NCBI GenBank assembly: GCA_900239685.1
Contig: OENT01000711.1
Coordinates: 19,121-83,120 of the forward strand
Reading direction: 5' to 3'
Length of the DNA: 64,000 nucleotides
Origin: Rotaria macrura
Taxonomy: Eukaryota > Rotifera > Eurotatoria > Philodinida > Philodinidae
A program made the translations under genes and the position numbers. Every line of letters starts with the position of its first letter. Position 1 is the stretch's first letter. The notes beneath the pieces are model-generated. The model had not been told where the DNA came from, ran no database searches, and saw only the letters and a program-made list of their open reading frames with translations. Below are positions 36,279-47,148 of the stretch, piece after piece.

Positions 36279-38006
36279 CAGATTGTCCAGCTCTCCAGTG
36301 GCTCCTCGATACTAAAGATTCATCTGGACGACTAGCTCGTTGGGCAATAATTTTATCTGCATTTAACATCGTCGATATCAAATCTAAACCGGGAAAACTG
36401 AATACGAACTGCGACACACTATCTCGCTACACTCTCTCTCCTAATCTTACCATATTAAATTCCACTGTATCACTATCAACGTTGAATTTCTGGAATAATT
36501 GCACACTTCTCGATGATATTCGCACGGAACAATACAAAGACGCTCAACTCAGACCCATTGTTGATATATTATCCAATCATATGCACCCCCTCCATCACAA
36601 ATTCCATCCACCTTTTACTCTTATTAATGGCATCCTCTATAGATATCGCCCTCATCCACATGATACTCATCAGCGACTCACAGGCTTACGCCATCTTCTC
36701 GTTATTCCCAGATCCTTACAATCACGAATCCTCTCTTGGACTCAAGATCATCCTACTGCAGGGCATGGAGGTTGTGAAAAAACGTTTTACCGTCTCTCAA
36801 ACAGGGTCTATTGGAAGACTGCGAAAAGATGTCATTCACTATATACGGTGTTGCGCTTCTTGTCAACAATATAAATATACTAATCACTCACTTACTGCCC
36901 CATTACAAATGCACATTGTCCACGAGCCTTGGCATACAATTGGAGTAGATATCGTGGGACCATTTCCGGTCACTCAGCGACAGAAACAGTATTTACTCGT
37001 TGTTGTCGATTATTTCACTCGTTGGGTGGAATTATTTCCTCTTAGAACAACCACCTCCACAGATATAGCGAATATATTAGTTGACGAAATTATCTGTCGA
37101 TGGGGTTGTCCCACTTATATTCTCTCCGATAATGGCCCTCAATTCATCTCTGAGTTATTTACGAACATTTGCTCATCACCCGGTATTAGAAATAAAAACA
37201 CTTCTAATTACCATCCTCAAACGAATATGACTGAAAGAGTCAATCGTAATATTAAGCCAATAATAGCACAATATGCTCAAGAGAATCCACACTCTTGGGA
37301 TCGACATCTATCCAAATTGGCCCTCTCTCTCCGCACATCAGTTAATGAAACAACAGATGAGACACCGGCATATCTGAATTTCGGGCGGGATCCCAAATTA
37401 CCCCTTGATCTCCTCCTAACGAAACCGAGCGAGAGCGAGCCCCTATTACCAACATATATATCAGCTGAAATTGATACATTTAAACGGCATCTTCGTAATG
37501 AGCTACTCACAGCTCAGCACATAGCCCAAGAACACAATGAAGTTCATAAAATACAACAGAAACATAAATATGATCAGCACAGTTCTAACCGTTCCTTTAA
37601 AGAAGGACAACTTGTTTGGGTCTCAATCCCTTCAGTGTTAAAACATGGGAAGCTTGATCCTCTGTATCAAGGACCTTGTCGTATTGTTCAAGTCCTTAGT
37701 CCCTCCTCTTTTATCGTCCAACGTCTCTCCGACGGTGTAAATCTAGGAGTGACAAACATAGATCGTCTCAAAATCTTTTATTCCTCGAATATGAATCGTG
37801 ATACACTCCAAAGAAATATCAATCAACACCAATCAGCTACCCCGCCCCAACCATTGATGAGTGTTAAAGTGAATCATGTCAGCAACACGTCCCCTTCACA
37901 CATTCATACTAATAATCATCACGCTCCTATTCCATCCTTTATTCATTCACACCCATATCAACGTCCCGTTCGCACACGTAAACAGCCTAATCGTTTGAAT
38001 TTATGA
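36279..38006 (+). pseudogene. pol: pol, second part: RNase H end and integrase, one frameshift
   Basis: It resumes with CPALQWLLD, completing RNase H, then SKPGKLNTNCDTLSRY. The integrase zinc region has HPTAGHGG and later CCASCQQYK; a one-base frameshift lies between them (about 36815-36830). The catalytic core shows D in IGVDIVGPF, D in SDNGPQF and E in HPQTNMTERVNR, so D-D-E is complete. A C-terminal domain follows (FKEGQLVWVSIPSVLKHGKL). Role by family: inserts the DNA copy into the genome. Confidence 0.87.
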
Positions 38007-38576
38007 CACCACATATATTCAAAAAAAAAAGAACTGGTGGGAGAGGAAAAGCGATACCCATCTGCCGCACTACAACAATAAAGACGAGATACACCTCTCT
38101 CTTGTTCTATTTTCCCTTTCGATATAAAACAGAATCTTAAACTTTTTCCAACGTCATTCACACTCACTCACCAGAACACATTCTGTTATCATGAACACTA
38201 CCCATCCATCATCTCCTCTTATATATATACATTGTTCCACTGAAACAAGCGAAAGAGGCACCGGACAGCCCCAGATAAATGATGTCGTTAACACACACTC
38301 TCTCTCTCTGCTCATTCACTCATACGATACATCCTCTGCACATAAAAAAAAGGAAGCGATAAAGAATAAGAGAGAAATATATATTCTCTCTCTCCCTTCT
38401 TCTCTCATTTCATTTTATTTAGCAAACACTTCCCTATCACTCGCCCTCGCTCAATTCAACGAGTTAAAAAAAAGGGAATATATACATCTACATATACATA
38501 ATAAAATCAATCACAACATAAATAACACAATCCACACATCGAAATTCCAGTCATCATCTTTGTAAGTACAATCAGA
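38007..38576 (+). other. Pol-env spacer
   Basis: It holds a 124-codon ORF (38191-38565) of low complexity, rich in Ser, His and Ile, which I do not regard as a proven gene. The bases ahead of the env ATG (CAG just before AATG at 38576) could be a splice acceptor for a subgenomic env mRNA. That is inference only. Confidence 0.35.
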
Positions 38577-40214
38577 ATGATACTGACTCCCTTAAACATC
38601 AGCTTCTATCATATAATCTCCCTTCTACTTCTGTTACCTTATACTTCACTCAGCTTTATCTTTTCGACTAATACCACGATCGCACACCCAGAATCTGGCC
38701 TCTTTCTCGACTACGTGGGGCCCTATATCCCCTCTGAATGGATAATCCATAACTCAGCGATCTTCCCCATGACTACCCGAATGTGCCACTTTCTTCCACT
38801 CTCAGCAGCTGAAAAAATCCCCTCCTGCAATATTACTCATCAACGAACTAAGCGTCTTCTCTCTGCCATCATTAGTCTCGGATTGGGAGCGATCAATCTT
38901 GGACTATCAGTCTCCAATACTCTACAAACGCTAGTCCTCCAAAAGGAGATAGCAATAGTTAGCAGAACACTCACGGAGTTCTCAGATACTACTAAAATTC
39001 ATGGGGCACAACTCGTAAATATCCAGTCCGATCAAATTCAGCTAACCGCACAGCTACAAATGACACAAAAACTACTTGAGTCTCTCATCCCCATCATACA
39101 GAATGAATCCGATGCTATTAACATACTGCAAAATCAGATTTTGCTCTTACACATGCAATTTCAACATTCATTCCTCTACCAGACTCTCAACCAAATCCTT
39201 CGAAATGATCTCACTCTCGCCTTTCTCGCCCCTAATGACTTAAATACGGTTGTCTACAATATCATCCGTCAGGGAAATTTAACTTTGAATTCTCATTTCG
39301 GATCCATACCACTAGCACACATTATCACCCGCCTACTTGTTAGACAACAGGTCGACTTCATTCCTTCAACTCTCTACTCCACTCATAACTACAACGAAAT
39401 AGGACGACTAGTCATCACCAGTTTCTTCGCTGTTCCCCGATATAATTCCCCTGCTTTTCTTCTCTATAAACTCATCACTACTCCTTTTCTTCATCAACAC
39501 GAAACTCTACAATTAAGTCATATTCCCCGCTATTTTGCTATCGACCCTCAAACTAACACCACTATAGAATGGTACCCACAAGACGACCTCGGTTGTGACT
39601 TTAACCTAATGACTACATGCCGAGACACTCCACCATTTCGCCCTCTATCCAACCATTCTTGCCTGGGACAAATCCTGACTAGACTAACTTTATCAAAATG
39701 TCTGATGGCATCTACTCCCCCCTCACCTTTCTTCCTGCAACAACTACATGATAATCTATGGGTTACATCTTCCCCTCAACCATTACATTGCATTACGTTT
39801 AGGAAAACTGATTTCCACCCGACTTCCGACCCTATATCTACTCTCAATAAACAAATCATTCTCCCCCCTGTAGCTCTCATCAATGTCACCAGCGATTCGA
39901 CAATTGCTTGCCCTGGCTTCTCTATTACAGGACGTCACACTGATCTCTCCACTCCATCTCTTATCATTCTATACAACGACACCCTACTCCTTAAGAATCT
40001 TTCTGTTCTTGATGTTCCCACGCATCTCACAAAAAATTACACTTGGACGACGTCCGCACTCAAAGAACATGAATTGGCAGAACTAAAGCGATTTATTCAA
40101 CAACCAACCTATCAATCCAATTTCTTCAACTTGCCACCACCTATCTATACATTCCTCCTTTATCTCGGCCTCTTTGGAGCTGCAACACTCACTACAATTA
40201 TTATCACTATTTAA
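38577..40214 (+). CDS. env: env-like membrane glycoprotein ORF of the LTR retrotransposon
   Basis: 545 residues, uninterrupted, from ATG 38577. A hydrophobic signal-like segment (residues about 8-27) is followed by an ectodomain with several Asn-X-Ser/Thr sites and paired cysteines. A basic RTKR site lies at residues about 90-93 and is followed directly by a hydrophobic Gly/Leu/Ile-rich segment and a heptad-rich stretch. This is the layout of class I fusion glycoproteins. Near the C-terminus a hydrophobic segment (PPIYTFLLYLGLFG) looks like the membrane anchor, with only a very short tail. It is an old element copy embedded in a genome whose pol is broken. The viral origin of the gene cannot be told by eye. 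Confidence 0.75.
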   Translation: MILTPLNISFYHIISLLLLLPYTSLSFIFSTNTTIAHPESGLFLDYVGPYIPSEWIIHNSAIFPMTTRMCHFLPLSAAEKIPSCNITHQRTKRLLSAIISLGLGAINLGLSVSNTLQTLVLQKEIAIVSRTLTEFSDTTKIHGAQLVNIQSDQIQLTAQLQMTQKLLESLIPIIQNESDAINILQNQILLLHMQFQHSFLYQTLNQILRNDLTLAFLAPNDLNTVVYNIIRQGNLTLNSHFGSIPLAHIITRLLVRQQVDFIPSTLYSTHNYNEIGRLVITSFFAVPRYNSPAFLLYKLITTPFLHQHETLQLSHIPRYFAIDPQTNTTIEWYPQDDLGCDFNLMTTCRDTPPFRPLSNHSCLGQILTRLTLSKCLMASTPPSPFFLQQLHDNLWVTSSPQPLHCITFRKTDFHPTSDPISTLNKQIILPPVALINVTSDSTIACPGFSITGRHTDLSTPSLIILYNDTLLLKNLSVLDVPTHLTKNYTWTTSALKEHELAELKRFIQQPTYQSNFFNLPPPIYTFLLYLGLFGAATLTTIIITI

Positions 40215-40390
40215 TATTTGCGTCGCTACCAATCACAACATTCTTTCAAAGATCTGAGGGTCGTTCTTCCCCCTCTTTCAACTATTACATCCCCAACATT
40301 ATAAAATAATACATATCCCATATTGAAAGAAAAAAAAACAATCATTCCTTTTACCCTTCACTTAGTATCCCTTAATTTTCCTTGTAGATT

Positions 40391-40937
40391 ATGGAATCTG
40401 TCAAACACCATCTACCTACTGACCTACTTATATCCATTTGGCATAATCTGCAAATGACGCACACCATTAATTCTTCTTCTTCTCCTCCGATTGACGCTAC
40501 TTTAACGTCTCTCTGAGAATGGCTTAACGAACATTTCTCCTCACATCCTAAACTTCCCAATGCCGTCAATACCATAAAGATTCTCGATTCACTACCTTCA
40601 CCAGCCCTGTTCTGTCGGAACAACATAAATCCCGACGATATAATTCGTCTAACGTGGTCTCCTGTCTCTAATCGCCTTTCCTCCTACGAATTATTTTTTG
40701 AGACACTGCTGGAAATACATGAGAATGACTCACCTCAGATACACATCAATCGTCTAATCCAATTGGCGTTGACTTTATCACCTGCTCTACCACCTACTAC
40801 AGCCGAATATTTGGCTCAAACTTCAGCATCATCTCCTCAGCCACTCATGTCTCTCGATATCAAAAAAAGAAAACATACCATCCCATGTCATCTCAACTCC
40901 TACTCCACTCCTGTCCCTCAACGCTTCTGCTTACCAC
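40391..40937 (+). pseudogene. Fourth ORF of the LTR retrotransposon, function unknown, broken
   Basis: From ATG 40391, frame MESVKHHLPTDLL continues through an in-frame TGA (40516-40518) to LPSPALFCRNNINPDDI and on to about 40937, where a fold-back element cuts it off. After the stop about 140 residues remain open with coding-like composition, so it was a real ORF. No motif identifies it. Extra ORFs downstream of env have been described in bdelloid LTR elements; whether this is one of those needs a search. Confidence 0.55.
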
Positions 40938-41533
40938 TAGGGGTGGGAAGTTACCGTTACCGACCCGTTACGTTACCAGTTACTTGGTAACGGAGTAACG
41001 GAAAAAATATTCATGCAATAACTTAGCAACAAAAGGAATTTTAGAAAAAACAACGTAATTCTATAAACGTTGACTAAAGTAAAACGGGGTGGGGGAATCC
41101 GAATCTGCTTTCAGAATTCGAAAATATTGAAGTACGTTTTCTGGGCTAAGGGAAGGTATTTTTGAGAGAAATAGCAGATATAATATTTAGTTTCACTCAA
41201 ATCCCTTCATTTAGCCGAGAAAACGTACTTCAATATTTTTGAATTCTGAAAGCAGATTCGGATTCCCCCACCCCGATTTACTTGCGTCAACCTTTGAAAT
41301 ATTCGCTTACTTTCTCAAAAATACCTTCCCTTAGCCCAAAAAACGTACTTCAATATTTTCGAATTCTGAAAGCAGATTCGGATTCCCCCTCCCCGTTTTA
41401 CTTTAGTCAACGTTTATAGAATTACGTTGTTTTTTCTAAAATTCCTTTTGTTGCTAAGTCATTGCATGAATATTTTTTCCGTTACCGTTACCTGGTAACG
41501 CAACGGGTTGGTAACGGTAACTTCCCACCCCTA
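40938..41533. mobile_element. 596 bp fold-back element, TAGGGGTGGGAAGTTACC ends
   Basis: Left TAGGGGTGGGAAGTTACC and right GGTAACTTCCCACCCCTA are exact complements, and pairing continues inward around GTAACGG and an AAAAACAACGTAATTC word. Inside, a unit with GGGGAATCCGAATC and TTTCAGAATTC occurs about three times in alternating orientation (41090-41400). A TA on each side may be the target duplication. It ends the LTR retrotransposon on the right. Confidence 0.82.
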
Positions 41534-41704
41534 GTATGTAGCACAGTCAATGACTGATAAAAATTCACGCACGGAAAGATAATCACTGAATGTAAAATTT
41601 TATATACCATTGGCTGAAAGAAGGATACAATCTATCCACAGAAATACAGTTAATTTACCAAAATACAAAAAAGCTGGATATTTTCACGCGTACTATTATT
41701 TTAT

Positions 41705-42487
41705 TTAGAGTGTGTATTTTTTGAATCAGTACAGCACAATATTCAGAACACAAAATTATCAGTTGTCGAATCAATTTGTGAATTTACGACAAACTTTGAA
41801 AATCGTTTTGGGTCCTCTCTTTGGATAAAAGCAATTGATTTTAACAAATTTCATATATCTGGTGGTTGCATAGTGAATAGTCTTTGTAAACTACCATTTC
41901 CAGACACTGGTACCGAGCAAATAGATATTAATTTTAACGGCGATTCATTTAGCGAGTTCAACGATGCTGTTACCGATACATTTTCAAAGTTGGTATCGAT
42001 TTTCTCGCAGACGGGTCATCATTTATCGACAACATTAATGAAAAAAAACCAACACCGTTTACAATAAAATTTTACCTTTCGATATTAAATTACAATTTAA
42101 TTTCAGAAATTTACTCAGCAAAAATAATCCTGTCAGTTACGTTCTTCATTCTAGTGATCTTGATATTAGTCAAGTTGCATTCACAGGTTATACATAATGT
42201 AAATTAAGGAAAAAATGTTAACGAATCTGTTTATAGGATCTCATGTACTGTGTAAATTTGCTTTTCTACAAGCAATCGCAACAAAAACATTCATATGCTA
42301 TAGCGTGCATGGAGGCATAGATAAAAGTGTCTATGATACGATATTTTGTTACTTTCAAAGAGGATTTGTTTTCCTGGAGCCTCAAACATTCAACGGTCTA
42401 TTATACAATGATATAATTGGTCGTGTGAGTCTTGAGCATCCAAGAGAAGAAACAAGACAAATAGTCAACGAGGATGGTGAAGTGTAA
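41705..42487 (+). pseudogene. Nucleotidyltransferase-like protein, two exons, one frameshift
   Basis: Open from about 41705: IKAIDFNKFHISGGCIVNSL followed by TEQIDINFNGD. The GG-x-x-V/N-S/T-L plus D-x-D/N pattern resembles the nucleotidyltransferase fold. A one-base shift near 41995 moves to the frame with DFLADGSSFIDNINEKK, KILPFDIKLQF and HSSDLDISQVAF. An intron (GTTATACAT...TTTATAG, about 42187-42234) then joins to HVLCKFAFLQAIATKTFICY and RGFVFLEPQTF. Both sides of the intron fit one protein. No ATG is seen near the start; an acceptor-like TTTAG precedes it, so an upstream exon may have been lost to the fold-back element. Function is tentative. Confidence 0.5.
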
Positions 42488-42873
42488 ATCGCAACAGTTA
42501 CTTATTATCCACGCCAGACGCTGTTGCCGAACGTTGATCCTTATCGTCTCCAAGAAACTTTCATAAAACTTATTTACTCTCAAAATTTTGCATAGATATA
42601 TTCGCAAATTTTCGAATGTATCTGTTTAGTTTAAAACAAAACAAGAATTTAGTACTTTAATAACATGTTGTTTTGTTTGTGTTGTGAATTCTATTTTATA
42701 ACTATTAATCTGTTCTAAAATTCATATTCAACATAATATTCATTTCACATATCGTATGAAGGAATACAAGAGTCGAGATAATTAAATTTTCAAACCTAAT
42801 CACTTTTAATGGATGTAGCTCTTTTATTTAGATTATAAAAGCTTGCAAAAATCTAACAATTGATTTCAATAAA

Positions 42874-43296
42874 ATGTCAAATACATCAAGTAAGTGCCGT
42901 CAATCATTCATTCATTCTTGTAAAAGACAGCATATTTTTCAAAGCAGAGAACATAGAAAAATCGAACAATCCATTAGAACACGCTAAAGCGATTAACGAC
43001 AATACGGTATTATATTATATTTTATTTTAACTTTCTAATAATAAATTTCTCAGGTCTCGTGCAACTCATTGTGCAGCGGGGAAAAACGAACTATTGATGA
43101 AGCTACGAATTTTCAAACAAAGAAAATAAAAGCTGACCAACCTTTACTCGAAGAAAAGGTTTTCATGTCATCTATGGCAACTAAAATTCATCCTAAATTC
43201 GTGAATGCACAGGAATTAATTTTTCCAATTCCTGAAGTCAGCGATGAAGAGCTCCTCAAGGCGGCACTTGAGCTTGAGCGAACACATGGCAAATAA
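42874..43296 (+). CDS. Small three-exon gene of unknown function (106 aa)
   Basis: Exons 42874-42889, 42945-43006 and 43054-43296 join in phase through 55 and 47 nt introns with GT-AG ends. The protein begins MSNTST and ends ELERTHGK. It has a basic TKKIKADQP patch that could be a nuclear localisation signal, and an acidic EVSDEELLKAALELE helix near the end. I do not recognise the family. The first exon is only 16 nt, so the start is the least certain part; the last exon alone is a clear ORF. Confidence 0.55.
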
Positions 43297-44932
43297 TATT
43301 ACATTAAATTATCAGAAAGCTACGTACACTATTTGTCGTTTTCTTTTCTGCATGGAAATTCTTTTACTGTTTTAGGTTTTTTTTAAACATTATATTGTTC
43401 ACATTTTAAACTACATATTGATATACTTTAAAAATTATTATCCAATCGCTCATTTTCTTTCCTGTCATTTTAGATCAAGATATGGTAGTAGTCTTTCTTC
43501 AATGCTCGTATATACGAAATACTGGTTCTACATTCCTAGAAAATATAAACAATATTTTGTTTTAGATAGATATCTTTTTTTTATATGTGATTCATTTGTG
43601 AGAAATCTTTCCTTTTTATAAATATGCTGTTCATTTAGCGCTACCATTTCCTTGAATTCTCTGATTCTGTTAATCTTTTTATCAGGTTTTCTCAATCAAG
43701 TTGCTGTGTATATTGATTATTTCAGAAGACGATAGAAAACAGTCCGAGTGCTATTCATATATTTTATGAACGTCCATCATCTGTTTGTTATCAATCGAAG
43801 GGAATTCTAATAAAACATAATTGTATCATTTGTGTCACCCACTGATTTTCTCATCCTATCAAATTGAGAAGGAAATGGACACAGAATATATGAAGAATCA
43901 AACTTGAACTTAATAGTAAAATGAGATAATTACTGACATCTCTACGAAAATTTTTCTGAAAGAAGTAAACTTCTTTATAGAACATCAGAAAGGAAGAATT
44001 CTCAAATCAATTAATTTTTGCTATATTAACGTTACGACATGTGTCGACATGTTTTGCAAGTGCATTAGAACATTATACACAAATTACTTGTCAAATAAAA
44101 TTTAAAACGTATCGATATGATTAAGATTGAATGTAACTAACATTTCTGGAGATACTATTTACATACGACGGAGGATATATCAAAGTATTCTTTAGTCTTC
44201 AAGCGAGTGTTTCATACTGACGAGATTAGCTCCTTTTTCATTCAGTATTTAATTTACGTTTGAGCTTAAATTTCTTTTCTTCTTGTCGTTGTTGAGACAA
44301 TCGTTTCAATGATTTGGCATGGCTGTTGTATAACATGTATATTTCATTATCATAGCCAGTCTATTAGTGTATAAAAAAAGGAAGTATGTTTATCAATGTT
44401 TATTCAGATTAATTGGAAGCTATTTAAACAGATTTGAGAAAAAAAATAGACGCATGACACGTAATTTCTTTGCAACAAATTGTTCCATTGTTGCTTCATA
44501 CAAAAGAAATTATTATCCAAAACAACATGAGTTAGCCACTGTTCATCATACTATGTGATTAATGCATACAAAAATGAATATCGAAATTCTTCTTTCCGAC
44601 AAAAGTATAGTCTAAAACAATAGATTGGAATGTGACATTTATGTATTGAAAAACTAGAACAACGAATATATGAAACGTTTAAAGTCAACACTGAGACTAT
44701 TATAAATCAACAAAAGAACCAAATTAATTGCTTTATGTCGTTTCGTATATTTCTAGATCAATTACTAATTAAAGCAAAAGCTCTTCCAATATAATAAGAA
44801 CATTTCATGTCATTTTGATGTAACTGAAAACTTATATAACTCAATACATAAGAAAATAATTTTGTTATTTTTCGGCTTTATATTGTAGTGGAACGTCAAT
44901 TTTAACAAAATTATTATTGAATTAGATAAAAG
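43297..44932. other. AT-rich intergenic sequence
   Basis: Several ORFs of 60-70 codons occur here but are hydrophobic or basic in the way AT-rich noncoding DNA is. No splice-consistent gene or repeat was found. The end should contain the promoter of the gene starting at 44933. Confidence 0.45.
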
Positions 44933-45600
44933 ATGACACATTCTAATGGTGATTTTGTTCCAATTGCTAACACTTCATTACCACCTGAATTAGCACAATT
45001 GCCATTAGATATGTACTTAGATGATGATGAATTTCGTGCTAGTTATCCATTCTCCCATCTTCCTGACATTGATTTGAATGGTTAAACTTTGGTCATGAAA
45101 AACGGAGAAATCTTGAATCTTTTTATCTGTGTAGACGAATCGAAACCATACGATTTCTCTACAACACCTGACGACAATGTCGTTCAATCAAAAGATCTGA
45201 GTTACGGTATATAATTTAAACTTACACGTATTTTTCAATATTATGATATATATTCACGGTAGATACTTGCATTACAACACCGAATAAAAATCATCACGTG
45301 AGAGGCTCTTCATCGGAACAACAAGTAACTTTTCAATAATATGTATAACAAATTCAGCAGATAGACTGGTTTTAGGAAGCAAACATGAATATGTCACTTA
45401 AGCATTGTGTGATGAATAAAACTAGTGAGAATTACGAAATGGATTCAATTCAGAAGAAGATGAATAATGAACACGAAGAAAATAGTTACCATGAACAGGA
45501 TGCTGGAAACCAAATAAATGATATCAGTGCTGAAAAGTCTGAAGAATTCAATCATAATAAACAAAGTGATGATAAAGTTATTGCTAGAAATAAAATGTAG
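44933..45600 (+). CDS. Four-exon gene of unknown function (168 aa)
   Basis: Exons 44933-45080, 45135-45206, 45263-45324 and 45376-45600 join in phase (phases 1, 1, 0) through GT-AG introns of 51-56 nt. The protein starts MTHSNGDFVPIANTSLPPEL, is acidic early (MYLDDDEFRA), and ends with a polar Asn/Glu/Lys-rich tail (KKMNNEHEENSYHEQD, then IARNKM). It has no membrane segment and no signal peptide. I recognise no domain; the composition suggests a largely disordered protein. The consistency of four splice joins is the main support. Confidence 0.6.
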
Positions 45601-47148
45601 AAAAAGCTGCTTCATAAAATAAAAACTTGTCATATTTTATAATGATAGTTCCTCTGAGCATGTGTTTATCTGCGCACATGTGTATGGTAGGATTGAAATT
45701 ATTTGTTATCTACTTTTTTTCTGTTTTATTTGCGAACATAGAACTATTGATATTCGTAGCGATCCGTAGAATTGTTTTATCTATTTTATTGTACTTTTTT
45801 GCAGTAGTCTTGCTTTTGAATTATTATATTATTCTTTGAGAAAAGAATTATCTTGTTGGTCATTCTGTCGGTCGATATAATGAATGTATACATTTCACTA
45901 AGAAGCAAGTAATGCATTATGCAATCCATGTGAGTTTCAACTGTGAATTTTTTTTTCGGTAATCACTTATACAAGACGTAATGTTCTAGATTACTGAACC
46001 AACAAAGATTGGACTATTTGGAATAGTTATGTTACTCTTCTTTCAAATTTACACAGCAGTTGTTTTTAATCTCTGTATTGTTTGAAAATAAAAACAACCC
46101 TTTATTTTATTTTATTTTATATGCAGCACTTCTTTTCGAAACATTTGCTATCTAAATTATTGATAAACTTTTATCCTAATAAGTCACACATAAAAAAAAG
46201 TGTCAATATTTCCATCAAGCACTGTTCCCTTGGAAAATTTCACAGAGTCTAATTTCACAGACTCCTCAAAGTTGAAGTATCAAAAGAATATTTGTATATA
46301 TATACATCTCTCTTTTCTTCTTCTTCTCAAATCTGCAGACGCTCATTTCATTCAATCTTATACATTGAGAAATGCAGCGGTGTTTATTTTTCATCAGTTG
46401 TTCCTAATGTCTCTGACTTCCTTAATAAATCATTTCACCATAATCAGACGTTTTAAAACAACAATTTTTATTCGTATGCTTTCTTGATGCTTTTATTGCT
46501 CAAATATATTGAGAATCAGTAAATGATATCCAATAACATCTATGTTAATTTTTTTAATCATGACAATTAAATTTTTATGGAATTATATTGATTGAATTCC
46601 ACTTCTATAAGAGATTAGTATTATCATAAACTTCTTATTGTAAATCTTTCAGCACATGTGACCACGTTTCTACTATATGCAGATGACATGTGCGATGGAG
46701 AGCGTTTGGTGACCTTTCATTTCGGTACATAACATATCGCCACAGTTGTATAGCTCATAACTTCACAAGAAACAGTCTGCATAGTTATTCAGAAATAACT
46801 GTTGTGTAAATACTAAGTGTTGCCCATAGTGAATTATCATGTTTTCAAAAGTCTATAAAGAATGGGTGATGTTCATTCTCCTGTCTAAACATGCATCGAT
46901 AATAGTTTTCTATTCGACACTTGATGACGTGGATTAGTAGTTGTTATCTAGCGATTATCAATGATTCTGATGCCAAATGTTATCAGTTACTAGACTATTT
47001 CAAAAGAGTTTGCGTCGGATCAAAAAGAAGGAAGAGATATTTAAGAGCACAATTAACTGAGCTAGTCATCGTGGTAAAAAACTTTAGATTACAGGTATGA
47101 AATATCTATGAACGAGCTATACAATACTCGCGAATCTCAGATAATGCC
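45601..47148. other. AT-rich intergenic sequence
   Basis: ORFs at 45627-45839 and 46200-46487 are hydrophobic and AT-driven and have no support. Upstream exons of the next gene could lie near 47090, where TTACAG stands before an open stretch, but I could not confirm one. Confidence 0.4.

Larger units (their letters stand above)
31740..40937 (+). mobile_element. Ty3/gypsy-type LTR retrotransposon with env-like and fourth ORF, 3' truncated
   Basis: Order: 5' LTR, gag, frameshift signal, pol (protease, reverse transcriptase, RNase H, integrase), env-like gene, extra ORF. It lies inside NRPS unit 3. The right side ends at a fold-back element (40938), and no 3' LTR matching the 5' one is found after it, so the right end is lost. 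Damage: a stop in reverse transcriptase, a 962 bp insertion in RNase H, a frameshift before integrase, a stop in the fourth ORF. Bdelloid elements Juno and Vesta are known to carry env-like genes, and others carry extra ORFs; which family this one belongs to needs alignment. Confidence 0.87.

Noticed and set aside
38191-38565. 124-codon ORF between pol and env as a gene
   Set aside because: Low-complexity content and no motif. It lies where an untranslated leader or intron for env is expected.
45627-45839. Hydrophobic 70-codon ORF as a membrane protein
   Set aside because: AT-rich DNA often gives Leu/Ile/Phe-rich frames. There is no splice or homology support.
46670-46720. Frame with FLLYADDM resembling a reverse transcriptase active site
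   Set aside because: Neighbouring residues do not match any reverse transcriptase motif and no ORF extends from it, so it is most likely chance.
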